From Mycoavidus cysteinexigens_B (GTDB lineage: Bacteria; Pseudomonadota; Gammaproteobacteria; Burkholderiales; Burkholderiaceae), in contig JASSUG010000005.1 of the NCBI GenBank assembly GCA_031963465.1, positions 62,001 to 126,000 of the forward strand: a DNA stretch of 64,000 nucleotides, read 5' to 3'. Numbering within the stretch: position 1 is the first letter of the stretch; each line of letters begins with the position of its first letter. Shown in pieces: positions 1 to 8,884 of the stretch. The position numbers and the translations under genes are program-made. The notes under the pieces were generated by a model, which was not told the origin of the DNA, searched no databases, and was given only the letters and a program-made list of their open reading frames with translations.

Positions 1-356
1 AACGAAAATCCCGCCAACACCAGTGGGCTATCGGCACAAAATGGCTGCGCCCGAAGATGCTCAAGCACCGCCAATAAATCATCTTGCTCGCCGTTACCCT
101 GGTCATGCTCGCCTGCCGTTTGACCCACCCCGCGAAAATTTGAGCGCACCGCAATGTAGCCAAGCTGCATAAACGTGCGCGCGAGCGTATGCGCAACCTT
201 ATTATCCATCGTGCCACCCAGTAATGGGTGCGGATGCGCAATCAGGGCAATACCCCGCGCCGGGGCATTCTGTTCAATCACCTCTGCTGGCCAATCGACA
301 GCTATTTCGATTTTGCCAATTGGCCCATCGATTAAATATTTTTTTGGGTCCGCCAT
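1..356 (-). CDS. Alpha/beta hydrolase, COG2945-like (partial, C-terminus outside window)
   Basis: The reading frame starts at the ATG complementary to 354-356 and runs off the left edge of the window after about 118 residues. The visible part contains an oxyanion-hole type segment HPHPLLGGTMDNKV and then NFRGVGQTAGEHDQG-GE, both characteristic of the small soluble alpha/beta hydrolases of the COG2945 group. The window ends within the nucleophile elbow: the last residues readable are LVLAGFS, where a GxSxG nucleophile elbow would be expected. The substrate is unknown in this family. It lies on the same strand as the ferredoxin and two-component genes, with an 80-base gap. The assignment to the fold is firm; a physiological role cannot be given. 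Confidence 0.85.
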   Translation of the reverse strand, partial: MADPKKYLIDGPIGKIEIAVDWPAEVIEQNAPARGIALIAHPHPLLGGTMDNKVAHTLARTFMQLGYIAVRSNFRGVGQTAGEHDQGNGEQDDLLAVLEHLRAQPFCADSPLVLAGFS

Positions 357-435
357 TTTTTAATTTAAATACCTCAATTAATCACTACTTAAAACTATCC
401 CGCTCTCTTTTTTAAAATCCTAGAGAATTCTCGAG

Positions 436-750
436 CTAAATCAACAAACGTTCAACGATCTTGCCGCCGACCAGATGCGAATCAATAATTTCATCGATAT
501 CCGCCTCATCCACATAGGTATACCAAATGCCTTGCGGATACACAACTAGCACCGGACCTTGTTCGCAGCGATCAAGGCAACCCGCTTTATTGATGCGGAT
601 CTGCGCCGGCCCACTTAAGCCTAGCTCGCGTACTCTTTTTTTTGCGTATTCTTGCATCCGCTGCGCATCGCAATTTGCGCAAGAAGCACGGGTATCGTTA
701 GCGCGCTGATTTAGGCAGAAAAAAACATGGTGTTGATAAAAATGACTCAT
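436..750 (-). CDS. Thioredoxin-like [2Fe-2S] ferredoxin
   Basis: A 104-residue protein with cysteines at positions 12, 24, 27, 58 and 62. C58 and C62 sit in the segment AGCLDRCEQGP, the usual cluster-binding signature of the thioredoxin-fold [2Fe-2S] ferredoxins (COG3411). The central part GPAQIRINKAGC and the following VVYPQGIWYTYV match the fold. Such proteins are soluble electron carriers; the partner is not known here. The start codon overlaps the end of the response-regulator gene by 4 bases, so the two are probably translationally coupled and form the last genes of the rsmB-to-ferredoxin operon. Confidence 0.85.
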   Translation of the reverse strand: MSHFYQHHVFFCLNQRANDTRASCANCDAQRMQEYAKKRVRELGLSGPAQIRINKAGCLDRCEQGPVLVVYPQGIWYTYVDEADIDEIIDSHLVGGKIVERLLI

Positions 751-1460
751 GATTCAGCTCGATTTTTACATAACTCTATGCCTAATTGTTTCAGTTTCCG
801 GTAAAGATGGGTCCGTTCAAGTCCAGCCCGCTCGGCAATCCGCGTCATGCTGCCATTGGCCTGCCTTAGGTGGTATTCAAAATAGGCGCGCTCAAAGGCA
901 TCGCGCGCGTCGCGCAGTGGCAGTTTAAGAGAAATGGTCACGCACTCGCTCGCTGGCGCGATGGTTGTGTCTGCCGGGCAATGGCTGGCCACTGACAGCG
1001 CTACGGTCCCCATTGACGACGAGGCCATGAGCTCCGACTCGGGCTGGACGATTGGCCTTAGGGTGAGTTGGGCATTCGCTTGCGCATTCATCTCCGAGCC
1101 TCGCATAAGCCCCTGCCTCACGGCCTGTAATAACTTTTGCAAAGCGATCGGTTTTTCAAGAAAATCAAGCGCGCCAATTCGAGTGGCCTCAACCGCTGTA
1201 TCAATTGTTGCATGCCCAGACATCATGATCACCGGCATCGTTAGGCGGCCCTGTGCCGCCCATTCTTTTAACAATGTAATACCATCGGTATCTGGCATCC
1301 AAATATCCAGCAAAACCAAGTCCGGCACTTGACGCATGCAATAAGCACGCGCCTCTTGCGCATTCTCAGCTACATCTACCACATGACCTTCATCGTTCAG
1401 AATTTCCGAGAGAAGCTCTCGGATACCCATTTCATCATCTACCACTAAAATGGTTGTCAT
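747..1460 (-). CDS. Two-component response regulator, receiver plus Fis-type HTH (no AAA+ domain)
   Basis: A 237-residue protein. Residues 1-120 form a receiver domain: acidic pocket D8-D9, phospho-acceptor D52 in LVLLDIWMPD, and the conserved Lys in FLEKP. A low-complexity linker leads to a C-terminal Fis-type helix-turn-helix (NGSMTRIAERAGLERTHLYRKL). The order resembles NtrX, but the sigma-54-activating AAA+ ATPase domain is absent, so it is expected to bind DNA and act without the ATPase activity. Its start follows the stop of the sensor kinase with no spacer, which identifies the kinase as its cognate partner. This short NtrX-like form next to rsmB and DUF4390 is, from memory, a standard arrangement in Burkholderiaceae rather than a local deletion. 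Confidence 0.85.
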   Translation of the reverse strand: MTTILVVDDEMGIRELLSEILNDEGHVVDVAENAQEARAYCMRQVPDLVLLDIWMPDTDGITLLKEWAAQGRLTMPVIMMSGHATIDTAVEATRIGALDFLEKPIALQKLLQAVRQGLMRGSEMNAQANAQLTLRPIVQPESELMASSSMGTVALSVASHCPADTTIAPASECVTISLKLPLRDARDAFERAYFEYHLRQANGSMTRIAERAGLERTHLYRKLKQLGIELCKNRAES

Positions 1461-3860
1461 TTACACTACCTTTGTCCGCTGTCTCGCTATATGCTCGATT
1501 TTGCTTGAAATTAACTTCCCTGTATGCAGCCCTAACTCGCTATCTGCCAATTGAAGAAAAAGAATCGAAATTTGCGCACCGCTGGCGCCTGTACTCGTCC
1601 CATCCACCGGCGGACGGTTACGAATATCAATACTAGCAGCATGCTCATCAATAATTTTTTTAACCGTGGCAAGACCTAAGCCGGTACCTTTGGCCTTGCT
1701 CGTCACGTAAGGTTCAAAAGCGCGCGTGAGAATCCGCGCCGAAAAGCCGGGGCCATTATCCGTTACGGTTAACCTCACCGCTGAGCTGCTTTTACCAGGC
1801 ATATCTGGATGCTCGTATTCTACTGCTTTTGCCTCAATCAGCACACTTGGCGAAGGGACTTCAGCCACGGCATCTTGCGCATTTTGCAGCAAATTATGAA
1901 TCACTTGGCGCAATTGGGTTGGATCGCCGCGAATCATTGGCAACACCGCCAAATCGACTTGGATCGGGCTTTTATCTTCGCCAACGCCATACAGTGCCAG
2001 GACCTCGGTGATCAAATCATTTAATTGCAGATCATGCAAAACCGTCGGCGGCATGCGCGCATATTCTCGAAAGTCATCAACCATCTGCTTCATCGCAGCA
2101 ACTTGGTTAACAATCGTCACAGCACCTCGCCGCAAGACCTCTGCGTCAGCGGGCGCCAGCTTGTCGGCTAACTTCATTTGCAGCCGCTCGGCCGAGAGTT
2201 GAATCGGCGTTAGCGGGTTTTTAATTTCATGCGCTAAGCGGCGCGCAACCTCACCCCAAGCAACCGAACGCTGTGCAGAAATAATATCTGAAATATCATC
2301 AAAGACCACCACATAACCCGCTATCACAGTATTTTTAGAAGGTATGGCTTCACCCGCCTCAATTGCCGGCAACAACAAACGCGTCCCCCGCACAAGCAAG
2401 GTGAGAGGGTCCCCTTCGCCTTGGACATGCACTTCAAATTGTTGCTGCCAATGTCCCGGATCACCACTCTCGGCGGTCGCCAGGGCAACCTCTCGTACCG
2501 CAAAAGCCTTGCGTACCATCGAAGCAAAACCGGCCAACGCAGTAATCTCTTCAAGCAGACAATTTAAGTGCCCCTGAAACGGTTGGTGGAAAATCCGCTC
2601 AGCGCCAACATTAGCAATCGTGAGCCGAAATTTTCGATCAAATACGAAGACCCCTGCCGTTAAATTCGCCAAGACACTTTCCAGATATGCTTTGGAATTT
2701 TCCAGTGCAATCCGATTCCGCTCAACGGCTACGCGCGCCTCCGATAGCTGTCGGGTCATCACATTAAATGACTGCATCAAAAAACCAAGTTCATCATTCG
2801 TGTTGATTTCATGCTTTTGCGTATAGTCGCCTCGCGCTACTTCAAGCGTGCCTTGAGCCAACAAGAAAAGGGGGCGCGCCAGTTGATTGCCCAACCCCAG
2901 AGCGAGCATCATGGCAATAAAAGTTGCCAAAAAGAGGGCCAACGTTAGAGTACCGATGTACATTTTACGCAAGCCGGTGCGGCCCAATGCTTTTTCTTGG
3001 TAATCACGCCAAGCGCGTTGAATATCCGCCGCGTGACGCGCCAATTGCGGTTGGACTGAGCGGGTTAATTGCAAAAAGCGCTCGTCTTGACGCGCTAAAG
3101 TTTTGTACCCCGCGGGTATGCGCACCACGATGCGCAAACGTAAGGCCCCTTTCTCGCTCTCAATAGGCTTACTCGTATGTTCCGCCTCAAGCTCGCCCTC
3201 GAGCCCGGCATAACCGGTTGTGCGCGCTTGGCGCAACATCATCGGGGTGGGCAGATCATCCGGCACCAGGGCCGTAAAGCTGGGGGAAGCTTGCGCCACC
3301 ACACGGCCGGCCGAAGAGACGACAGTTGCTTCGTGCACCCCAAATTGCTCACGCAAGCGCAATAAGGTCAGCGTCAAATTCGCTTCATCGGCGGCGGCGA
3401 GTTGGTTCGCAATCAAGCGGCCGCTATTTTGTAGATCCGCTAGTGAGTTATCGAGTAAGCCGCGGCCCAGGTCAAGCCCAGAAGCCAGGGCTTTTTCAAC
3501 ATTTAAGTCAAACCATGATTCAATACTGCGTGAAACGAATTGCAGCGAAACCAAATAGATAATGCCACCCGGCAGGACCCCAACCAAGGCAAAAAATATG
3601 GCTAGTTTTGCTAACAGCCGGGTACCAAATTTACCCTGGCGTAAACGAGCGATAATAATCCATATTAAGCCGCCGACAATCAACATGAAAATTAACGCGA
3701 TCACAACGTTGGCCGCATATAACCACGAATAATAACGATCAAAAAATTCCGTATTGGCGCTGGCTAGCGCCAGCAATACAAGCAGCAATAATGCTAGGAC
3801 GGCGATCGTTGTGAGCAACGATCGCACCATAAAACGCGTGAAAGCCGTCTTATTCGGCAT
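1461..3860 (-). CDS. NtrY-like membrane sensor histidine kinase
   Basis: A 799-residue inner-membrane kinase. Two transmembrane helices lie near the N-terminus (about residues 14-35 and 50-70), a third near 85-107 and a fourth around 300-325; the region between the third and fourth is the likely periplasmic sensor. A HAMP linker follows (LARPLFLLAQGTLEVARGDY), then a PAS domain (ANLTAGVFVFDRKFRLTIAN), the HisKA dimerisation domain with the phosphorylated His in RLAHEIKNPLTPIQLSAERL, and a HATPase_c domain with N-box (HNLLQNAQDAV), G1 (VTDNGPGF) and G2 (GTGLGLATVKKI). The architecture is that of NtrY-family kinases. It overlaps the DUF4390 gene by 11 bases and abuts the response regulator. The stimulus is unknown. 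Confidence 0.9.
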   Translation of the reverse strand: MPNKTAFTRFMVRSLLTTIAVLALLLLVLLALASANTEFFDRYYSWLYAANVVIALIFMLIVGGLIWIIIARLRQGKFGTRLLAKLAIFFALVGVLPGGIIYLVSLQFVSRSIESWFDLNVEKALASGLDLGRGLLDNSLADLQNSGRLIANQLAAADEANLTLTLLRLREQFGVHEATVVSSAGRVVAQASPSFTALVPDDLPTPMMLRQARTTGYAGLEGELEAEHTSKPIESEKGALRLRIVVRIPAGYKTLARQDERFLQLTRSVQPQLARHAADIQRAWRDYQEKALGRTGLRKMYIGTLTLALFLATFIAMMLALGLGNQLARPLFLLAQGTLEVARGDYTQKHEINTNDELGFLMQSFNVMTRQLSEARVAVERNRIALENSKAYLESVLANLTAGVFVFDRKFRLTIANVGAERIFHQPFQGHLNCLLEEITALAGFASMVRKAFAVREVALATAESGDPGHWQQQFEVHVQGEGDPLTLLVRGTRLLLPAIEAGEAIPSKNTVIAGYVVVFDDISDIISAQRSVAWGEVARRLAHEIKNPLTPIQLSAERLQMKLADKLAPADAEVLRRGAVTIVNQVAAMKQMVDDFREYARMPPTVLHDLQLNDLITEVLALYGVGEDKSPIQVDLAVLPMIRGDPTQLRQVIHNLLQNAQDAVAEVPSPSVLIEAKAVEYEHPDMPGKSSSAVRLTVTDNGPGFSARILTRAFEPYVTSKAKGTGLGLATVKKIIDEHAASIDIRNRPPVDGTSTGASGAQISILFLQLADSELGLHTGKLISSKIEHIARQRTKVV

Positions 3861-4440
3861 GTTGAGTCACCACAAAATCGAAACGCTTCCAATCGGAAGA
3901 AAGCTTCCAGTCACGGTTGTTCACTGCATCAATTTGAAATGGCTTAGGCATCAGCGCAGTATCAAGTTGCATGCGCACCCATGCCGTGTAAACATATCCC
4001 GGCGTAATTGCCGCACGGTCGATGGTATGCCATACACTGACATGTTTGATCATTTTAAGGGCGTCTGAAAGGGTTGGGAAACCGAGTTGCAAACCACCGC
4101 TTGAGAGTCGATATTGGCGAGTGAGCGGTTGATAGGAAAGCCGTATACTTTGTGACGTACTCACCGTTTGTTCATCAAACCAGTACCAGCGCGCTCGCGT
4201 TAATTTAAAATCAGTGGTGAAATAAAGCGGTATTCCGCGGTTGATCGCATCTTCAAGGCTAGGGCTTAAAACAAAATCAAAACGCGCATCAAGCGCCCAG
4301 CCGGCGCTATCAGCCTCCAACGAGGCACGCTGCACATAGATCGTATTCGCGTGCGCGTGCGCGAAGGCGACTGTAAGGCCAGTCCAGATAAGACAGATAG
4401 CCACTATCTGCTTGCATAGAAAAAGGCGTAAATCAATCAC
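3850..4440 (-). CDS. DUF4390 family exported protein
   Basis: A 196-residue protein with an N-terminal hydrophobic stretch (IVAICLIWTGLTVAFAHAHA) that reads as a signal peptide with an AHA-type cleavage site. The mature part (TIYVQRASLEADSAGWALDARFDFVLSP..., then LYFTTDFKLTRARWYWFDE) has the beta-rich pattern of DUF4390 proteins. The family is found between rsmB and an NtrY-like kinase in Betaproteobacteria, as here: it overlaps rsmB by 4 bases and the kinase by 11. No function is established. A periplasmic role connected with the sensor kinase is a guess from gene order alone. Confidence 0.8.
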   Translation of the reverse strand: MIDLRLFLCKQIVAICLIWTGLTVAFAHAHANTIYVQRASLEADSAGWALDARFDFVLSPSLEDAINRGIPLYFTTDFKLTRARWYWFDEQTVSTSQSIRLSYQPLTRQYRLSSGGLQLGFPTLSDALKMIKHVSVWHTIDRAAITPGYVYTAWVRMQLDTALMPKPFQIDAVNNRDWKLSSDWKRFDFVVTQHAE

Positions 4441-5780
4441 TGTTTACGAAAACGCGCATAAAAAAATCCGTCATGGTCATCCGTATTTGAGTCGCTGCCC
4501 GGCAGGGTAGTTGATGGCAAAAGCTGGCCCGGAGCACTTAATCGTACCGCATCTTGTTGTTTACTTTCAAACCATTGCGCTTGGAGTTCGCCTTCTTGCG
4601 GAAAAATAGAACAGGTAGCATAGAGTAATTCACCGCCGGTTTTCAGCAACGGCCAGAGAGCCGCTAAAATGCGGCGCTGTTCGTTGGCCAGCCCCGTCAA
4701 ATCAGTTACACGCCTAAGCCAACGGATGTCCGGATGGCGACGCACAATGCCCGAGGCAGAACACGGGGCATCAAGCAGCACTCGATCAAATAATTGCCCA
4801 TCCCACCATTCATTGGGCGTGCCTGCATCACCGATGCACACCGTTGCAGTTAATCGCAAACGCTTCAGGTTTTCATTGATACGCTGTGCACGCGTATGAT
4901 CCGCCTCAAGCGCCACTAAATCTATCTCCGCTAATTCAAGCAAATGCCCCGTCTTACCGCCAGGAGCTGCGCACGCATCGAGTACACGCATACCATTATG
5001 CACCTCAAGGAGCGCAGCTGCCTGCTGTGCGCTAGCATCTTGCACCGAAACCACACCTTGCATAAAGCCAGGCACGCGCTCAACGGGTAATGCGCGCAAT
5101 AGTCGCACCGCGCTGGGACCGGCCGCTACTGCTGGGATCTTTGCCGTATGCAAGACCTCAAGATACGCAGCAACTGTCGAACGGCGCTGATTGACGCGTA
5201 AAGTCATGGGCGCATGGGTATTGCCAGTTAACAAAATATTTTGCCAAGCAGCCGGCCAGGCGGCACGCACTTGATCAATCCACCAGAGCGGATAATTCCA
5301 GCGAGCGACCGGGTTACTCATGATTTGCGCAAGTAAGGTATCGCGTGAGCGCAAAAAATTACGTAACACCGCATTCACCAGTCCCTTCATTGGACGCGTG
5401 TCGCGGTGCGCGCTCACTGCGTGAACCGCCTGATCCACCACAATGAAAGGCGCATAAGCGGCATTGTCAGGTTCATCGCTTAGCAAAGCCAAGGCACAAG
5501 TCAGCAGATTCGCCACCGGCGCCGCAGGTGGTTTATGCACCAGCGTCGCCACCAATGCATCTGCCCGCCCTAAGGCGCGTAACGTGCGGTAGGCAATATC
5601 CTGAATTGCCCCGCGGGCCGCCGGCACCTCAATCGTTGCAAATAACGCCGTAAGCGCTGCCGGCAATGCCGTCCCAGCGCGCACAGCAGCAAGCGCGCGA
5701 GCCGCATGATTGAGGGCAAAAGCAAGGGAATCTGGAGCAAGCTGCATAACAAAATAAGAGATAGACCGTGTTACGGGCAT
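4437..5780 (-). CDS. rsmB: 16S rRNA (cytosine(967)-C(5))-methyltransferase RsmB
   Basis: A 447-residue protein. The N-terminal third is a NusB-like RNA-binding domain (RGAIQDIAYRTLRALGRADALV, then VNAVLRNFLR). The C-terminal part is the SAM-dependent m5C methyltransferase with motif I DACAAPGGKTGHLLE, motif IV DAPCSASGIVRRHPDIRW and the catalytic-Cys motif YATCSIFPQE. It methylates C967 of 16S rRNA. The start at 5780 is used here; an internal ATG eleven codons further in (MQLAPDSLAFAL) is a reasonable alternative since homologues align from about that point. It heads the tightly packed minus-strand run rsmB-DUF4390-kinase-regulator-ferredoxin. Confidence 0.93.
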   Translation of the reverse strand: MPVTRSISYFVMQLAPDSLAFALNHAARALAAVRAGTALPAALTALFATIEVPAARGAIQDIAYRTLRALGRADALVATLVHKPPAAPVANLLTCALALLSDEPDNAAYAPFIVVDQAVHAVSAHRDTRPMKGLVNAVLRNFLRSRDTLLAQIMSNPVARWNYPLWWIDQVRAAWPAAWQNILLTGNTHAPMTLRVNQRRSTVAAYLEVLHTAKIPAVAAGPSAVRLLRALPVERVPGFMQGVVSVQDASAQQAAALLEVHNGMRVLDACAAPGGKTGHLLELAEIDLVALEADHTRAQRINENLKRLRLTATVCIGDAGTPNEWWDGQLFDRVLLDAPCSASGIVRRHPDIRWLRRVTDLTGLANEQRRILAALWPLLKTGGELLYATCSIFPQEGELQAQWFESKQQDAVRLSAPGQLLPSTTLPGSDSNTDDHDGFFYARFRKQ

Positions 5781-5800
5781 TAAATGGGTGTAAATGGGTG
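5781..5800. repeat. Tandem 10-base direct repeat between divergent rsmB and fic
   Basis: Two perfect copies of TAAATGGGTG lie head to tail in the 33-base gap between the rsmB start (5780) and the chosen fic start (5814). The copies offer ATGs at 5784 and 5794, of which only 5784 is in the fic frame. The gap is too short for two complete conventional promoters plus ribosome-binding sites, so the promoter of one gene must lie inside the other or fic is poorly expressed. Confidence 0.6.
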
Positions 5801-5813
5801 TATTATTGGTTCA

Positions 5814-6863
5814 ATGATCCTGTCTGATACTATCAACATTACACCTGAGATTTTAACGTTGATCGCCAAGGTTGACGAATTCAAAGGAAGCTGGCGCGCC
5901 TTGGGAAGGCTTGCGCCTGATAGACTATCCGCTCTGCGTCGGGTGGCTACGATTGAAAGCATTGGGTCGTCCACCCGCATTGAAGGCAGCCAATTATCTG
6001 ACCGAGAGATCGAGCATCTTTTATCCAATCTAAACATCAAATCATTCACAACCCGCGATGAGCAAGAAGTAGCGGGTTATGCTGAATTAATGGAATTCGT
6101 GTTTTCATCATGGGAAGATATCACACTCAGCGAAAATCACATCAAACAACTCCATCGCGATTTACTCATTTACAGTGAGAGAGACGCTTGGCATCGCGGC
6201 AACTATAAAACTTCGTCTAACAGCGTAGCTGCTTTTGATGAAAATGGCGCCCAAATTGCCATCGTCTTTGAAACCGCGACACCTTTTGACACACCGCGCT
6301 TAATGACAGAACTCCTGTCATGGACTCAAGAGCAGCTTGCGATTTCTCGCTTACACCCACTTTTACTCATCGGTATATGGGTAGTTGTGTTCTTGGAAAT
6401 CCATCCATTTCAAGACGGTAATGGCCGTCTAAGCAGAGTTTTGACAACACTACTGCTCTTACAAGCAGGCTACGCCTATGTACCCTACAGTTCTTTAGAA
6501 AGTGTGATTGAGCAGAACAAAGAGGCGTATTACCTGGCGCTACGGCAAACCCAACGCTCGATTCGCTCCAAAGCACCTAACTGGCAACCATGGCTAGTGT
6601 TTTTTCTGCGCACACTGGCACAACAGGTACGGCTTCTTGATAAAAAAATTACGCGCGAGAAATTAGTGCTGGCGGCGTTGCCGGAACAATCACTACAGAT
6701 CATCGAATTTGCCCGTGAACATGGCCGTGTCACCATCGGCAATATCATTAAGCTAACCGGTGCAAACCGTAATACACTCAAGCAGCATTTCCGCTCTCTA
6801 GTCGAACGGAAGCTTTTAAATCAGCATGGTAGTGGTCGTGGCGTTTGGTATGAGCTGCAATAA
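5814..6863 (+). CDS. Fic family protein with N-terminal inhibitory motif and C-terminal winged helix
   Basis: A 349-residue protein when started at ATG 5814; an in-frame ATG at 5784 would add ten residues. Neither has a visible Shine-Dalgarno. The Fic core has the complete active-site loop HPFQDGNGRLSR beginning at codon 6402, so the protein should transfer AMP or another nucleotide moiety to hydroxyl side chains. Upstream, SSTRIEG (codons from 5967) fits the inhibitory helix (S/T)xxxE(G/N), so it is the class that carries its own inhibitor at the N-terminus. The C-terminal 65 residues (VTIGNIIKLTGANRNTLKQHF) read as a winged-helix DNA-binding domain. It is the only plus-strand gene within a long run of minus-strand housekeeping genes and ends 7 bases before the fmt stop, which suggests insertion. 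The target is unknown: self-regulation and a host-directed role are both possible. Confidence 0.9.
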   Translation: MILSDTINITPEILTLIAKVDEFKGSWRALGRLAPDRLSALRRVATIESIGSSTRIEGSQLSDREIEHLLSNLNIKSFTTRDEQEVAGYAELMEFVFSSWEDITLSENHIKQLHRDLLIYSERDAWHRGNYKTSSNSVAAFDENGAQIAIVFETATPFDTPRLMTELLSWTQEQLAISRLHPLLLIGIWVVVFLEIHPFQDGNGRLSRVLTTLLLLQAGYAYVPYSSLESVIEQNKEAYYLALRQTQRSIRSKAPNWQPWLVFFLRTLAQQVRLLDKKITREKLVLAALPEQSLQIIEFAREHGRVTIGNIIKLTGANRNTLKQHFRSLVERKLLNQHGSGRGVWYELQ

Positions 6864-6870
6864 TTGCGCC

Positions 6871-7842
6871 TCAAACGACAAAGCACTGTCCCTCTCGCAA
6901 CGTAAAACCCTTTAGAAATTCACCTACCGCAAGCCTTTTCCCACCTGGTTTTTGCCACTGCGTCACACGCAGCGCATCGGCGCCACAGGCAATCGTCACC
7001 GCATCGGCGGTAATTTCAATGATTTCTCCCGGCAGCGCCACTTTGTGTGCGACCACAGGCGCGGCTTCCCATATTTTAAGTGGTTCGTCATCAAGCAGGG
7101 CAAACGTGCCTGGGAACGGGTCAAAAGCACGCACCTGACAAGCCAGCCTCTGAGCTGGCAACTGCCAATTAAGCCTCGCCTCGTGTTTGCTGATCTTTTG
7201 CGCATAAGTTACGCCCTCAACCGGTTGCGGTGTGGCGAGTAACTTACCTTGCTCGGCCAGTATACGTAACTCTTCAACGATAAGTCGCGCACCTAATGAC
7301 GCCAATTTGTCATGCAAGGTGGCTGCCGTATCTGCGGGTGAAATGGGTATTTGCGCACGACTTAACATAGGCCCCGTATCAAGCCCCGCGTCCATTTGCA
7401 TGAGTGTAATGCCGGTTTGCGTGTCACCCGCGGCAAGGGCGCGTTGGATTGGCGCCGCCCCACGCCAGCGCGGAAGCAAAGAAGCATGAACATTGAGACA
7501 ACCGTGCCGGGCGATATCCAGCACTGTTTGCGGCAGCAGCAAGCCGTATGCCGCAACCACCATGACCTCATGCGGAATTGAATGCAAACGATCCAATGCC
7601 GCCGCCGCTTCAAGCGGAAATTTACCATCCGTGCGTAGTGATGCCGGTTGCATAACGGCCAAGCCTTGTTCAAGGGCAAACTGCTTAACCGGGCTGGCCG
7701 TAAGCTTCATGCCACGGCCCGCTGGCCGATCAGGCTGCGTCAGTACCAGCGGTACCGCAAAACCTGCCGCATGAATAGCCGCGAGGATCGTCGCAGCAAA
7801 TGCCGGCGTACCGGCAAAAATCACTTTTAAATTCTGAGACAT
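6871..7842 (-). CDS. fmt: Methionyl-tRNA formyltransferase
   Basis: A 323-residue protein. The N-terminus LKVIFAGTPAFAATIL and the formyl-donor and catalytic segment (LNVHASLLPRWRGAAPIQRA, followed by GITLMQMDAGLDTGPML) are diagnostic; N, H and D of the formyltransferase active site are present. The C-terminal OB-like domain (LKIWEAAPV...ALRVTQWQKPGGKRL) binds the initiator tRNA. It formylates Met-tRNA for translation initiation and works with peptide deformylase, encoded in the same minus-strand block at 10708-11211. It lies 58 bases downstream of htpX and converges with the Fic gene. Confidence 0.96.
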   Translation of the reverse strand: MSQNLKVIFAGTPAFAATILAAIHAAGFAVPLVLTQPDRPAGRGMKLTASPVKQFALEQGLAVMQPASLRTDGKFPLEAAAALDRLHSIPHEVMVVAAYGLLLPQTVLDIARHGCLNVHASLLPRWRGAAPIQRALAAGDTQTGITLMQMDAGLDTGPMLSRAQIPISPADTAATLHDKLASLGARLIVEELRILAEQGKLLATPQPVEGVTYAQKISKHEARLNWQLPAQRLACQVRAFDPFPGTFALLDDEPLKIWEAAPVVAHKVALPGEIIEITADAVTIACGADALRVTQWQKPGGKRLAVGEFLKGFTLREGQCFVV

Positions 7843-7900
7843 GAAAACAGCGCCTTTAGAGGGTCACACGATGATCAGCGCTGGCCGCGACGCATACCAC

Positions 7901-8761
7901 TCAAATTGGATAATGCCCGACGCGCGCCATTTCCATTAAACGCGCCACCCGCTCTTCAACTTCGGGGTGGGTCGAAAAAAGGCGCGCAAGCGAAGCGCCT
8001 GAGAGAGGGTTCATAATCATCATCTGCGCGGTCGCCGGATGAGATTCAGCTGCCGCAAAGGGAACGCCCTTTGCATAGTGATGAATCTTTTCAAGCGCTA
8101 AGGCCAATGCTTGCGGCTCACCCGAAATGAGGGCGCCGCCCCGGTCGGCTTCAAATTCACGCGCTCGAGAAATAGCCATTTGAATCAGCGCCGCCGCCAA
8201 AGGCGCAAAAATGGCCACCGCAATGCTGGCTAACGGATTGGTTGGACGGCCATGCTCATCACGCCCGCCAAAGAACATGGCGAAATTGGCCAAGGCCGAA
8301 ATCGCCCCCGCCATCGTGGCAGAAAGCGTTGATAATAAGATATCGCGATGCTTCACATGGGCTAGCTCATGGGCCATCACGCCGCGGATTTCGCGCTCAG
8401 ATAAAATCCGCAACAGCCCTGTAGTCGCGGCAACCGCTGCATGTTGCGGATTACGCCCAGTCGCAAAAGCATTCGGCGCAGCTTCATTAATCAAATAGAC
8501 ACGTGGCATCGGCAACTCGGCGCGTATCGCCAGTTCACGCACCATTCGGTAGAACTGTGGCGCACTGATTTCATCGACTTCCTGCGCGTGGTACATGCGC
8601 AGTACCATTTTGTCAGAGAACCAATAGGAAAAAAAGTTCATGATGAGCGCAAATGAGAACGCCATCACCATCCCTTGCTGGCCACCAATCATCGCGCCAA
8701 CAGCAATAAATAGGCCCGTGATAGCGGCCATTAATAGGGTTGTTTTGATCCAATTGAACAT
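7901..8761 (-). CDS. htpX: Membrane-bound zinc metalloprotease HtpX
   Basis: A 286-residue M48-family protease with two N-terminal transmembrane helices (about residues 5-25 and 30-48) and two further hydrophobic segments after the active site (around residues 145-165 and 175-195). The zinc site is HELAHVKHRD, with the third ligand Glu expected in FEADRGGA. It degrades misfolded inner-membrane proteins with FtsH. The start was set at 8761 because an AGAGG sits 8 bases upstream; the ATG two codons earlier (8767) would be almost on top of that sequence. Its position between the glycosyltransferase and fmt differs slightly from the def-fmt-htpX order I recall for relatives. Confidence 0.95.
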   Translation of the reverse strand: MFNWIKTTLLMAAITGLFIAVGAMIGGQQGMVMAFSFALIMNFFSYWFSDKMVLRMYHAQEVDEISAPQFYRMVRELAIRAELPMPRVYLINEAAPNAFATGRNPQHAAVAATTGLLRILSEREIRGVMAHELAHVKHRDILLSTLSATMAGAISALANFAMFFGGRDEHGRPTNPLASIAVAIFAPLAAALIQMAISRAREFEADRGGALISGEPQALALALEKIHHYAKGVPFAAAESHPATAQMMIMNPLSGASLARLFSTHPEVEERVARLMEMARVGHYPI

Positions 8762-8884
8762 AACCATATCCTCTTATGCAAACGCCACAATACGCTCGTT
8801 GCGCGCAGTACTCAAATCATCACCTTCTGTCACAGCACAAGATATGGGTCCCAATGAGCCGCTTTGCAAGATCACCGCCATTTT

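Noticed and set aside
934..1332. 132-codon plus-strand frame
   Set aside because: Antisense shadow of the response-regulator gene.
5784..6049. 89-codon minus-strand frame overlapping the start of the Fic gene
   Set aside because: Antisense to the well-supported Fic coding sequence with no domain of its own.
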